Of a stretch of DNA of 64,000 bases, positions 43,508-51,134 are shown in pieces (the first letter of the stretch is position 1; every line of letters begins with the position of its first letter). The stretch lies in NCBI GenBank assembly GCA_041751875.1, contig JBGSIC010000029.1:124001-188000 (forward strand), in the 5' to 3' direction. The translations under genes were made by a program, and so were the position numbers. The stretch is from JBGSIC01 sp041751875. GTDB taxonomy: Bacteria; Bdellovibrionota; FAC87; UBA2466; JACKAF01. The notes under the pieces are model-generated. The model searched no databases, had not been told where the DNA came from, and saw only the letters and a program-made list of their open reading frames with translations.

Positions 43508-44941
43508 ATGCGTCATTCGCAGGAAAAGAAGTCGGTTTCCATTATTGGCGCGGGATTGGCTGGTTCGGAGGCCTCCTGGCAGTTGGCGCAGCGCGGGGTA
43601 AAAGTCCATTTGTGGGAAATGCGTCCCGTTAAGAACACCGAAGCCCACGTGAGTGATCAGTGCGCGGAACTAGTTTGTAGCAATAGTTTTGGTTCGCTCA
43701 ACCCGTCGGGCGCCTCGGCCATTTTAAAGAATGAAATTTTAGAACTCGGTGCTTTCGTTTTAAGGCATGCTTTTGCTCACCGAGTGGCAGCGGGGCAAAG
43801 CCTCGCGGTCGATCGTCAGGAGTTTTCCACCGCGATCACACGTGAATTGGAAGCGCATCCGAACATCGAGATCCACCGCGAAGAAGTTACCGCGATTCCT
43901 GATGGAATTGTAATCGTCGCTTCGGGCCCACTCACGACTCCGTTGCTTGCTAAAGCGCTTCAACCCTTTTTAGGAAATGATTCACTCTATTTTTATGATG
44001 CGATCTCGCCGATTGTTTCGTTTGAAAGTTTGGACCTTTCAAAAATGTTTTTTGGTAGTCGGTACGGGAAGGGTGATCCAGATTTTTTGAACGTTCCGCT
44101 AAACAAGGAACAGTACGAAACTCTGGTGGCAGACCTGCTGTCGGGTGAAGTCGTTCTTCCCCACGATTTTGAAGAAGAGAAATATTTTGAATCTTGTATG
44201 CCAATTGAAGCGCTTGCTGCGCGCGGACCAAAGACTTTGGCTTTCGGTCCTCTCAAGCCAGTGGGGTTGCATGATCCGGTGACCGACAAACGCGCTCATG
44301 CTGTTTTACAACTTAGACGTGAGAACCGTCACGGCACGTCTTACAATCTTGTAGGTTTTCAAACCAAGCTAAAATATGGCGAACAGCAGCGCATTTTCCG
44401 TAAACTTCCTGGTTTTGAAAATGCGGAGTTCTTGAGGTTAGGAAGCTTGCATCGCAACACCTTTATTGATTCCCCCCGGGTGTTATCGACGTCATTACAG
44501 TTGAAGTCGGAAGCCCGCATTTTTATGGCGGGGCAGCTGACCGGTACAGAAGGTTATCTCGAGTCTTCTGCTACAGGACTTTGGGCGAGTTTGAACGCGC
44601 TTCGTCTGTTGGACGGTGAGCCTGCACTTGTCCTACCTGACACGACACTTTTGGGTGGTCTACTTGCTGAGATCACAGATGCAGAAAAGAAAAATTTCCA
44701 ACCGATCAATTCAAATATGGGAGTGTTGCGACCGCTCGAAGTTCCGATTCGCGATAAGCAACTACGCAATCAAGCACTGGCAGAGCGGTCGATTAAGAAT
44801 GTGAAAGCTTTTGTGGTTGAGCACACGGACCTTTTTGAATTTAATTCTGAGGAAAAAGGTCGCGAGGAAAGTTATAGGTCTCTTGCTGAGTGGACGGCGA
44901 AATCTCAACCGACTCATCTCTCAAGTTCAGCGACGAACTAA
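43508..44941 (+). CDS. trmFO: Folate-dependent tRNA (uracil-54) methyltransferase TrmFO
   Basis: The 477-aa flavoprotein methylates U54 of the tRNA T-loop with methylenetetrahydrofolate and FAD. The FAD-binding GAGLAGSEASWQLA, the conserved ELVCSNSFGSLNPSGASAILKNE with its catalytic-region Cys, and GLHDPVTDKRAHAVLQLRREN are all typical. It is about 30 residues longer than many homologues, the extra part being the C-terminal tail. That tail overlaps the end of the convergent gene by 101 bases. Confidence 0.95.
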   Translation: MRHSQEKKSVSIIGAGLAGSEASWQLAQRGVKVHLWEMRPVKNTEAHVSDQCAELVCSNSFGSLNPSGASAILKNEILELGAFVLRHAFAHRVAAGQSLAVDRQEFSTAITRELEAHPNIEIHREEVTAIPDGIVIVASGPLTTPLLAKALQPFLGNDSLYFYDAISPIVSFESLDLSKMFFGSRYGKGDPDFLNVPLNKEQYETLVADLLSGEVVLPHDFEEEKYFESCMPIEALAARGPKTLAFGPLKPVGLHDPVTDKRAHAVLQLRRENRHGTSYNLVGFQTKLKYGEQQRIFRKLPGFENAEFLRLGSLHRNTFIDSPRVLSTSLQLKSEARIFMAGQLTGTEGYLESSATGLWASLNALRLLDGEPALVLPDTTLLGGLLAEITDAEKKNFQPINSNMGVLRPLEVPIRDKQLRNQALAERSIKNVKAFVVEHTDLFEFNSEEKGREESYRSLAEWTAKSQPTHLSSSATN

Positions 44942-45773
44942 TATCACGGCGAGGAACGCCAATTCCATGACTGTGTCCATGTCCCGCGTCTCCGCCACCG
45001 TGATCGTGTCCGTAGTGACCACTTTTTTGGGAGTTGCCGTGAATATCAAGAGTCTGAGGAACGGAGCCAGGATTCTCAATCGCTTTTTCTGCCAGAATAC
45101 CTAAGCCGGCTTGGTAAAGACCAGGGCCCACTGGGGCGCCAGCGGTGCCCAAACGGTCAGCGAGCGTCGTCGCGCCGGGAACCGTTCCCACCGCAACTTG
45201 TTGTTGAAGTTGCGCGAGTTGTGCTTGAGATAAAAGTGCCTGAATTTGAGAGTTGCCTTGAGCGGCGATGATTTCTGCCATTGCTTGGCCGGAGGCGCCA
45301 CTTGCCGCAATGCCTTGTGCACTTTTCATTTGCTCGCTGAGCTTATTCAAAAGTTCTTCGCTCTGTTTTGCCGCGGCGGTTTGGCCTTCTTTGGAAATCT
45401 CGGAAAGTTTTTTTAGCTGATCTTCGCTGGCTTGTTGTGTGCTCTTGGTGAGTTCTTCCTGACCCGCTTTTGCCTGTTCCTGAATGGTCTTGAAGGAAGA
45501 GCTAAATTGCTCTTGGATTTCAGCACCGCGGCTTTCGTAGCCCTTTCCCATATTAATCTGACCCGTCATGGGATTCATCTGGCCAAAGCCACCTTGGTTT
45601 TGCTGGTTTTGATTTTGATTCTGCCCCTGGTTCTGGCTGGAACCGACGCCTCGCATCTCGGACGAGCGGGAAGCATCGATCTTAGTTCCAAACAGCTTGG
45701 GCGCAGGGGCATCTGCGAAGCAGATTGCTCCTAATATAAGAGAGAGAGTGGTGATGCCTGTGTGTGTTTTCAT
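44841..45773 (-). CDS. Exported Gln/Gly/His-rich protein
   Basis: The 310-aa protein is started at 45773, which gives a signal peptide (THTGITTLSLILGAICFADA); the longer frame to 45809 would include the promoter. After a Gln/Asn-rich stretch (QNQGQNQNQNQQNQGG) come about 130 residues of amphipathic helix, a region repeatedly AQ/LQ-rich, and a His/Gly cluster (HYGHDHGGGDAGHGHSHG) that could bind metal. The pattern suggests a surface or periplasmic structural protein; no family was recognised. A sigma-54-like site precedes it. Confidence 0.6.
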   Translation of the reverse strand: MKTHTGITTLSLILGAICFADAPAPKLFGTKIDASRSSEMRGVGSSQNQGQNQNQNQQNQGGFGQMNPMTGQINMGKGYESRGAEIQEQFSSSFKTIQEQAKAGQEELTKSTQQASEDQLKKLSEISKEGQTAAAKQSEELLNKLSEQMKSAQGIAASGASGQAMAEIIAAQGNSQIQALLSQAQLAQLQQQVAVGTVPGATTLADRLGTAGAPVGPGLYQAGLGILAEKAIENPGSVPQTLDIHGNSQKSGHYGHDHGGGDAGHGHSHGIGVPRRDISSSLNLRDESVEISPSTQQETYNFPRDLFPQN

Positions 45774-45792
45774 GATGCCTATACCTAAGGAA

Positions 45793-45808
45793 TGCATAGG
45801 GTCTGCCA
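45793..45808 (-). promoter_or_regulatory. Sigma-54-like promoter of the Gln/His-rich gene
   Basis: On the minus strand TGGCAGACCCTATGCA has GG at 45807-45806 and GC at 45795-45794. The -24 box is perfect and the -12 has one change (ATGC for TTGC). The predicted start point lies only about 10 bases before the ATG at 45773. Confidence 0.45.
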
Positions 45809-46141
45809 AAGGCTAAGGCGCGCAATTTCAATGGCTTACCAAAGGGAGAAAGGGAAAAGAGTGCTTAAAAAGTAAACGTCAGAGGGGTAAGAAAGGAATC
45901 TGGAGTTAAGGCCACCGAAAACGGGGGTAGAGATTAATCTACCCACCGTTTCCGTGGTGCCTTCCGTCCCGCGCATTAAAGATCACAAAAGCCAAAAAAC
46001 TTTGTTTCCTCAAATACTTACAGAATCTGGATTCTGCCGTTTCTCTTGGAATACACTGATAAGAAATTGCAAATCGACGGCCACTTTCCCAAACTTTCTT
46101 ATTGGTGAATGATTCTCAGCTTTTGATGATCTCCTTCCCAC

Positions 46142-46248
46142 CTGTCGAGTCCCCTGGCGCATGTCGACGCACTAGGCACGACAGACAAAGAAATGGTAAA
46201 AATATAATGATTTTAGTGGGTTATCGGGACAGTCGGGGGGCTCGACAG
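46142..46248 (+). promoter_or_regulatory. Sigma-70-like -10 box flanked by a long-range inverted repeat
   Basis: TATAAT at 46203-46208 has only a weak -35 (GACAGA, 17 bases upstream). It lies between CTGTCGAG (46142-46149) and CTCGACAG (46241-46248), which are perfect inverse copies with CCCC / GGGG next to them. This could be an operator loop for the cupredoxin-cpaF operon. Confidence 0.35.
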
Positions 46249-46332
46249 CACCCGCCTAGGGATTGGGCTTTTTGAGCACGAACGTGTTTTTCCGACTATG
46301 AAACTTACCTCACAATACCGATAAGCTAGTTG

Positions 46333-47091
46333 ATGAAGCTCACTCTAAAAACCCTGTTTTTGTGCTTGTGGAGCCTGGCGGCCTTCGCCGAACCCAAACT
46401 TTTTGTACCGGCTGAAGTTAAACCCAAGGAAAAAGTTCCGGAGGCGGTGGCGGAAGGACAGGTCGCCGATGAATTCGAAGATCTTTTATCGGACGAACCC
46501 TCCGAACCCGCTCCTTCTGCTGCTGCTGCCGCGCCGACTACGAGCGCTGGAGTTGCTGCTCCCAAAGACGATGTTCCGGTGGTGACGTGGGAAGTAGAGA
46601 GCGAGAAAATGCGTGAACCTGCCCAAGTTAAGGGCAAGACCGCGAAGGGTCCGTCGCAAGGCAAACTGGGAGATACATTGGATGATGTACCCCAGCCTAC
46701 TTTAGATCTGGCGCCCGTAGATTGGGATTTGGATAGTTCTGAACTACCGCAAAATGAAGTTCCGGTAGTATCCGAAGTCGCCATTATTCTTTCCAGCCAG
46801 AACTTCTTTCCTCGCAAAGTGCATCTTGCCGCGGGTAAAGAAGCGCGCATCTATTTTACAACCACCAACAAAGATCCCGCGGCGCTCATCATCGAGCGGA
46901 TGAACATCCAACGCTGGATTGCTAAAGATGGTGGTGCCATAAAACAAAACGATATTGGTCGAGCACCCTGGGAATTTACCAAAGAGCTCAACATGAAACG
47001 GCTCACTGAGATTATCATCACCCCTCGCAAGGGCACCTATGTGTTTTATGATGCTCTCACCGGAGCCCGCGGCGAAATCGTAGTCGAGTAA
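46333..47091 (+). CDS. Exported protein with C-terminal cupredoxin-like domain
   Basis: The 252-aa protein has a signal peptide (LKTLFLCLWSLAAFA), an Ala/Pro/Glu-rich linker of about 130 residues and a C-terminal domain of about 100 residues. That domain has a cupredoxin pattern: SSQNFFPRKVHLAAGKEARIYFTTTNKDPAALIIE ... LTEIIITPRKGTYVFYD. The usual Cys/His/Met copper ligands are not evident, so it may be a structural relative. The cpaF-type ATPase gene follows 24 bases later, so a shared secretion or pilus-related role is possible. Confidence 0.6.
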   Translation: MKLTLKTLFLCLWSLAAFAEPKLFVPAEVKPKEKVPEAVAEGQVADEFEDLLSDEPSEPAPSAAAAAPTTSAGVAAPKDDVPVVTWEVESEKMREPAQVKGKTAKGPSQGKLGDTLDDVPQPTLDLAPVDWDLDSSELPQNEVPVVSEVAIILSSQNFFPRKVHLAAGKEARIYFTTTNKDPAALIIERMNIQRWIAKDGGAIKQNDIGRAPWEFTKELNMKRLTEIIITPRKGTYVFYDALTGARGEIVVE

Positions 47092-47115
47092 TCTTCTTCG
47101 TAGACAAAGGAAGTC

Positions 47116-48249
47116 ATGTCCGTCTTTACCGCATCAGTTCAGGTATTTCTCAAGCCAGTTTGGCAGTTCATTGACGATCCTTCCGTTACCGAGATCATGA
47201 TCAACGGACACGATACGGTTTATATCGAACGTGCCGGCAAGATCGAAAAAACGACCGCTAAGTTTGATGATGCCAACTCGCTCATGGCAGCGGTCAGAAA
47301 TATTTCTCAATTCGTGGGTCGTCCCATCGATGATGACCATCCCTTTCTTGATGCGCGCCTTCCGGATGGGTCGCGTATCCATGCGGTGGTTCCTCCTATC
47401 GCTCGCAATGGCACAACAGTTTGTATTCGTAAGTTCTCCAAGGATAAGCTTCAACTAAAAGATTTGATCAGCCGAGGTTCGCTCACTCCGGCCGCGGCCC
47501 GCTTCATTGATGTGTGCATTTACCTGAAAAAGAACATTATGATCTCCGGTGGTACGGGTTGCGGTAAAACCACAATCCTAAACATTCTTGCCGGCCGTGT
47601 GACGCCAGGTGATCGCATGGTGATTTTGGAAGATTCTTCCGAACTCAAAATTGATAACGAGCACGTGGTGTATTTCGAAGCGCGCCCCGCCGACGAGTAC
47701 GGTAAGGGACTAGTGACTCTACGTGATCTCGTAAAGTCTTCGCTGCGTCTGCGTCCTGACCGCGTGATTGTCGGTGAAGTGCGCGGGGGCGAGGCCCTCG
47801 ATCTTTTGAGCTCCATGAACACCGGTCACTCAGGATCCATGGGCACAGTTCACTCTAACAGCCCCAAAGAGTGCTTAACGCGTTTGGAAACGCTTGCGCT
47901 AATGAACGACACCGAAGTTCCCGTGTCGGCGATTCGAGCCCAGGTGGCAAGCGCCATTCACATCGTCATTCAGCTCAACCGGCTTTCGGACGGTCAGCGT
48001 AAAACTACCGCCATTACGGAATGCACCGGGATGGACTTGAACGGGACTTATCAAACCAATCCTATTTTTCTATTCGAACAGTCTGGCCGTACGCCGGAAG
48101 GCAAGGTACTTGGTAGTTTGAAGCCGACGGGCAATCTTCCTACATTCATGCGGGAAATTGAAGTCAACCACCTCCCCTTTGATCGCCAGATCCTCCAGCC
48201 GAACGGCAATGGAAATGGCAAAAAATCGGGTGAGGATGAAGCCGCTTAA
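47116..48249 (+). CDS. CpaF/TadA-type secretion ATPase
   Basis: The 377-aa ATPase has Walker A (MISGGTGCGKTTILN), the Asp box and Walker B region (MVILEDSSEL, RPDRVIVGEVRGGEALDLL) and the His box (GHSGSMGTVHSNSP). It belongs to the VirB11/CpaF group of hexameric ATPases that power Tad pili or type IV secretion. No other tad or type II genes lie within the window. It may drive a machine encoded elsewhere or act with the cupredoxin-like protein upstream. AAGGA lies four bases before the ATG. Its 3' end overlaps plsB by four bases. Confidence 0.88.
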   Translation: MSVFTASVQVFLKPVWQFIDDPSVTEIMINGHDTVYIERAGKIEKTTAKFDDANSLMAAVRNISQFVGRPIDDDHPFLDARLPDGSRIHAVVPPIARNGTTVCIRKFSKDKLQLKDLISRGSLTPAAARFIDVCIYLKKNIMISGGTGCGKTTILNILAGRVTPGDRMVILEDSSELKIDNEHVVYFEARPADEYGKGLVTLRDLVKSSLRLRPDRVIVGEVRGGEALDLLSSMNTGHSGSMGTVHSNSPKECLTRLETLALMNDTEVPVSAIRAQVASAIHIVIQLNRLSDGQRKTTAITECTGMDLNGTYQTNPIFLFEQSGRTPEGKVLGSLKPTGNLPTFMREIEVNHLPFDRQILQPNGNGNGKKSGEDEAA

Positions 48250-50816
48250 GAAATGGGTGTGGAGCGTTCATCCCAGGCTTGCGTCTCTTTGAGATGGCTC
48301 GAGTGTGCTCCCCTTTGATCGACCGCCTCTGGATTCTCAATCAAATCAAGGTACGACTGAATGAGTTCGATGATCTCCTTTTCCTTCTCCGACTTTCCTG
48401 TCCGCTTGTACAAAACCCCATGTGACTTTGTTTCCAAAGCCAGTAACTCCTGATGCTCCATGAACATCAAGCTGTTCGTAAAATTCTGAATCGAGAGTGA
48501 TTCCGGATAAAGCATTCCACTATCTTCTTTAATTTTCACCGAATAGCGAACAATCTCACCCAAAAGCTGCTTTTTATCCAGGTTGTTGGCACTAAGTTGT
48601 GAAAGTGCCTTAACCGCGAGCAAGTAGCTTTCGAGAAGATAGCCAATGCCGCGCGTATAAACTTCTTGATCGAGGGTAGCGGTTTGAGAGCTCTTTTCCA
48701 GAAAAATGCGAGATTTCTTGATCTCCTCCAAAAACTCGGCGGTTGCATTGAAGAAAAACTCAAACTTTAAGAGGTTGCGCAACTCAATACTGTAGGTGTC
48801 CACTTTCTCAGCGCTAGCTTCGCCTGAGCGCGCTGCTTGTTGGTACGCCAAGAAGGTAATGGCGGGAATCACCGTGCAATGAAGTGCCGTGTTTTTGTAG
48901 TAAGTCAATAGAGTGCGTTTTTGTGGTGGGCAAAGATACTGACGTGGAACTGTATCTTGCAATACTTCGAGATGTCCTTTTTTCCGAAGCGAATAAACAA
49001 TCTGTTCGACCGCGCGTCGTGGAGAAACGTCGGGTTCAATACCGAGCGGGTGTTTGGAGTATTGCACATACGACATGATCCAGTCGGCAAGCTCCAAGAT
49101 TTGTTCCAAGGAAATTGGTTTCTTCTTGTTGAGCATGACTGTGGAGACAATGGCTTTCACGGTAATGGGAGTGACGTCGCAGATGCTTTTCGAGGCCTGG
49201 AAAGCCGCTTTCTGCACCATCAAAGTAGAGTCCATCTGTGTTGCTTGGGCCTTAAGGTAGATATCTCGCACGGAAATAGGTTCACCAAAAGCGAGGTGAA
49301 CGCGCCCCATGCGTCTTTTCACAATGCTGCGAGAGCGGAGAAGCTGTCCCGCGGATTCCTTCTGCTTCTGTGCCCCGCCAAGCTCGCTTGTATAGGAGCG
49401 CTCCTCCGGAACTTCGTCATACGCAATGGAGACGGGAACGAGAGCGACTTCTTCCACCGTTTTTTGTTCAACGGCAGTGATGACCGTTTTCAAAAGTCCA
49501 TATGCTGGGGCGAGCATTTTCCCAGTGCGACTTCGCGTGCCTTCGATAAAGAACTTAAAAGGGGTGCGATGCCGAATCAGGTACTGAACATACTTTTTTA
49601 GGCACAGGCTATAGAGCAAGTTGCCTCTAAAACTTCGCCGAATAAAAAAGGCGCCACCTGTGCGCAGGAAAGGGCCCATGGGCCAAAAGGAAAGGTTAAT
49701 CCCAGCCGCAATGTGGGGCGTGCTGAGATCATTTCCGTAGAGCACGTAAGGCATAACCAGGTAGTCAAAATGACTCCGGTGACACGAGACAAACACAACG
49801 GATTTGGTTTTCAATAACTCGCGTAATCTTGCAATTTCTTCGCGGCTGTACACCACACCATCAAAGACTTTCGTAAAGAGGTAGGTGAGAAAAAGAAACA
49901 ACCGCTCGATAGTGCGATGTTTGTAGCTTGCTACAATTTCGGTGAAGTAATTGTAGGCAATCTGCAGAAGTTTCTTTTGGTCGACTCCCGTTTCAAGAGC
50001 TTGTGTACGGATAAAGGCTTGAATTTCCGGATCACGCAGAAGATGTTCTTTGATCAAATGCGGAGTGTCGTATCTTGGCCCCAAGATGACTCGCATTTCT
50101 TGCTGAATAGAAACCAAAATTTTCCGGCGAGCAATGCGCCCTACCCGATTGGCCTCTGACTCATCGGGAAGCGCAGTGGTTTCCGGCAAGTCTTTTGAGC
50201 CTAAATGAAACGGGGTGAGGGAGCGAATGGTGGAGTCTCGGCGCTTGCGAAGCAGGTACCACACCTTTCCCATAATATTGGGACTCGCGCTGCTTCCTAA
50301 AAGATACTCAAACCAACTGGTTTGGCCCCCGCCACGACCATACTTTCGCCATAAAAAAAGAACGGGGATGTAAAAATACTTTTCCACCGCCTGTTCTTGG
50401 GCCAACCCTGTGTACGTCGAGGCGATAATTTTTTCAGTGGGTGTAGGAACGAAAAGCTTTTTTCGTTCATGGGGTCGACAAAATATTAACTGAGGGCCAC
50501 TGCGGTGAGACAGATACAAATCGGCGTATTTTTTGCGCCGGAAAAGGATTTGGAAGCAGTAGAGGGGTTTGGAAAAAAGCAGAATGTGTTTTCGGTTTGC
50601 TACCAGAATGGCATCGAGGCCCTGCTTGCGACTCCAACTCGACAAGATCAGCCATTCAATGAACCCGCCACTGGTCAGACTGAAACAAACTTTCCCCTCT
50701 CGGGAGAGCTCTTTGATGAGCTCAACAGGCAGGTCGAACTCGAAACGAACAAAGATGCGCTCGGCGAGCCACTGCCACGCTCCATCTAGGGTTTCGTATA
50801 TGACCTTAAAAATCAA
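48246..50816 (-). CDS. plsB: Glycerol-3-phosphate acyltransferase PlsB
   Basis: The 856-aa enzyme acylates sn-glycerol-3-phosphate at position 1. The acyltransferase blocks are visible: block I VVFVSCHRSHFDYLVM (HxxxxD), block II GAFFIRRSFRGN, block III FKFFIEGTRSRTGK and block IV VALVPVSIAYD. The length and the large C-terminal domain match PlsB. The start is a TTG with GGGGG five bases upstream, so translation may be weak. A terminator-like hairpin stands just before it. The end overlaps cpaF. Confidence 0.93.
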   Translation of the reverse strand: MIFKVIYETLDGAWQWLAERIFVRFEFDLPVELIKELSREGKVCFSLTSGGFIEWLILSSWSRKQGLDAILVANRKHILLFSKPLYCFQILFRRKKYADLYLSHRSGPQLIFCRPHERKKLFVPTPTEKIIASTYTGLAQEQAVEKYFYIPVLFLWRKYGRGGGQTSWFEYLLGSSASPNIMGKVWYLLRKRRDSTIRSLTPFHLGSKDLPETTALPDESEANRVGRIARRKILVSIQQEMRVILGPRYDTPHLIKEHLLRDPEIQAFIRTQALETGVDQKKLLQIAYNYFTEIVASYKHRTIERLFLFLTYLFTKVFDGVVYSREEIARLRELLKTKSVVFVSCHRSHFDYLVMPYVLYGNDLSTPHIAAGINLSFWPMGPFLRTGGAFFIRRSFRGNLLYSLCLKKYVQYLIRHRTPFKFFIEGTRSRTGKMLAPAYGLLKTVITAVEQKTVEEVALVPVSIAYDEVPEERSYTSELGGAQKQKESAGQLLRSRSIVKRRMGRVHLAFGEPISVRDIYLKAQATQMDSTLMVQKAAFQASKSICDVTPITVKAIVSTVMLNKKKPISLEQILELADWIMSYVQYSKHPLGIEPDVSPRRAVEQIVYSLRKKGHLEVLQDTVPRQYLCPPQKRTLLTYYKNTALHCTVIPAITFLAYQQAARSGEASAEKVDTYSIELRNLLKFEFFFNATAEFLEEIKKSRIFLEKSSQTATLDQEVYTRGIGYLLESYLLAVKALSQLSANNLDKKQLLGEIVRYSVKIKEDSGMLYPESLSIQNFTNSLMFMEHQELLALETKSHGVLYKRTGKSEKEKEIIELIQSYLDLIENPEAVDQRGAHSSHLKETQAWDERSTPIS

Positions 50817-50824
50817 TCAGCCCC

Positions 50825-50868
50825 CAATTTTAAAAGCCCCAGTCGCCTGTTGTCAGACGGCTGAGGCT
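50825..50868 (-). terminator. Terminator-like hairpin upstream of plsB
   Basis: On the minus strand a 15-pair stem (50868-50854 with 50849-50835, two wobble pairs and one mismatch) with a four-base loop is followed by TTTTAAAATT. It would end the candidate small RNA and lies just ahead of the plsB ribosome binding site. Confidence 0.55.
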
Positions 50869-51008
50869 AAAAAGGAAGAAGGGACCCTATAAATAGTGGT
50901 GGTGCTTTTGGCAAGAGGCCCCTTCTATGTCACTCCGCTTACGGACCGCACAGCAAATTTAAATTTCAAACTTTTAAAGGTAAGGCGTTTAAGGAACAGC
51001 CTTTTGTG
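50825..51008 (-). ncRNA. Candidate structured small RNA upstream of plsB
   Basis: A promoter (51015-51042) and a terminator-like hairpin (50825-50868) delimit a transcript of about 184 bases without a protein-like frame. It contains further stems: AAGGC / GCCTT near the 5' end, TCCG / CGGA in the middle, and AGAAGGG / CCCTTCT enclosing about 40 bases. Its size is like 6S RNA, but I could not match the conserved bulge of that family. It could equally be an attenuated plsB leader. The gap 50817-51134 holds nothing else. Confidence 0.35.
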
Positions 51009-51014
51009 CAACGT

Positions 51015-51042
51015 ATAATAAATTGCGAAAGGGGGTTGTAAA
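51015..51042 (-). promoter_or_regulatory. Sigma-70-like promoter before the candidate small RNA
   Basis: On the minus strand TTTACA (51042-51037) and TATTAT (51020-51015) are separated by 16 bases. The plus strand has an overlapping TATAAT (51014-51019) without a good -35. Confidence 0.45.
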
Positions 51043-51134
51043 GGCAAAAGATGGAAGTCCCTGCTGGGAGCGGGTTTGGACGTAACTACCCAAAATGAGA
51101 TGCTATTTTTGCATCTTAAGGCAGGCTGGTTGGG

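Larger units (their letters stand above)
45774..46332. other. 559-base gene-free region with a long hairpin
   Basis: No convincing gene was found. It holds the minus-strand sigma-54-like promoter at 45793-45808, an imperfect hairpin of about 20 pairs at 45910-45961 (apex GGTAGA / TCTACC) without a T-tract on either side, and the promoter/inverted repeat at 46142-46248. The hairpin could belong to an RNA; no known family was recognised. Confidence 0.5.

Noticed and set aside
48921..49601. A 226-codon plus-strand frame opposite plsB
   Set aside because: PlsB has all four acyltransferase blocks on the minus strand; the antisense frame has no recognisable features.
50825..51008. Assignment of the candidate RNA upstream of plsB to 6S RNA, tmRNA or SRP RNA
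   Set aside because: The size fits 6S RNA, but none of the conserved sequence blocks of these RNAs could be located.
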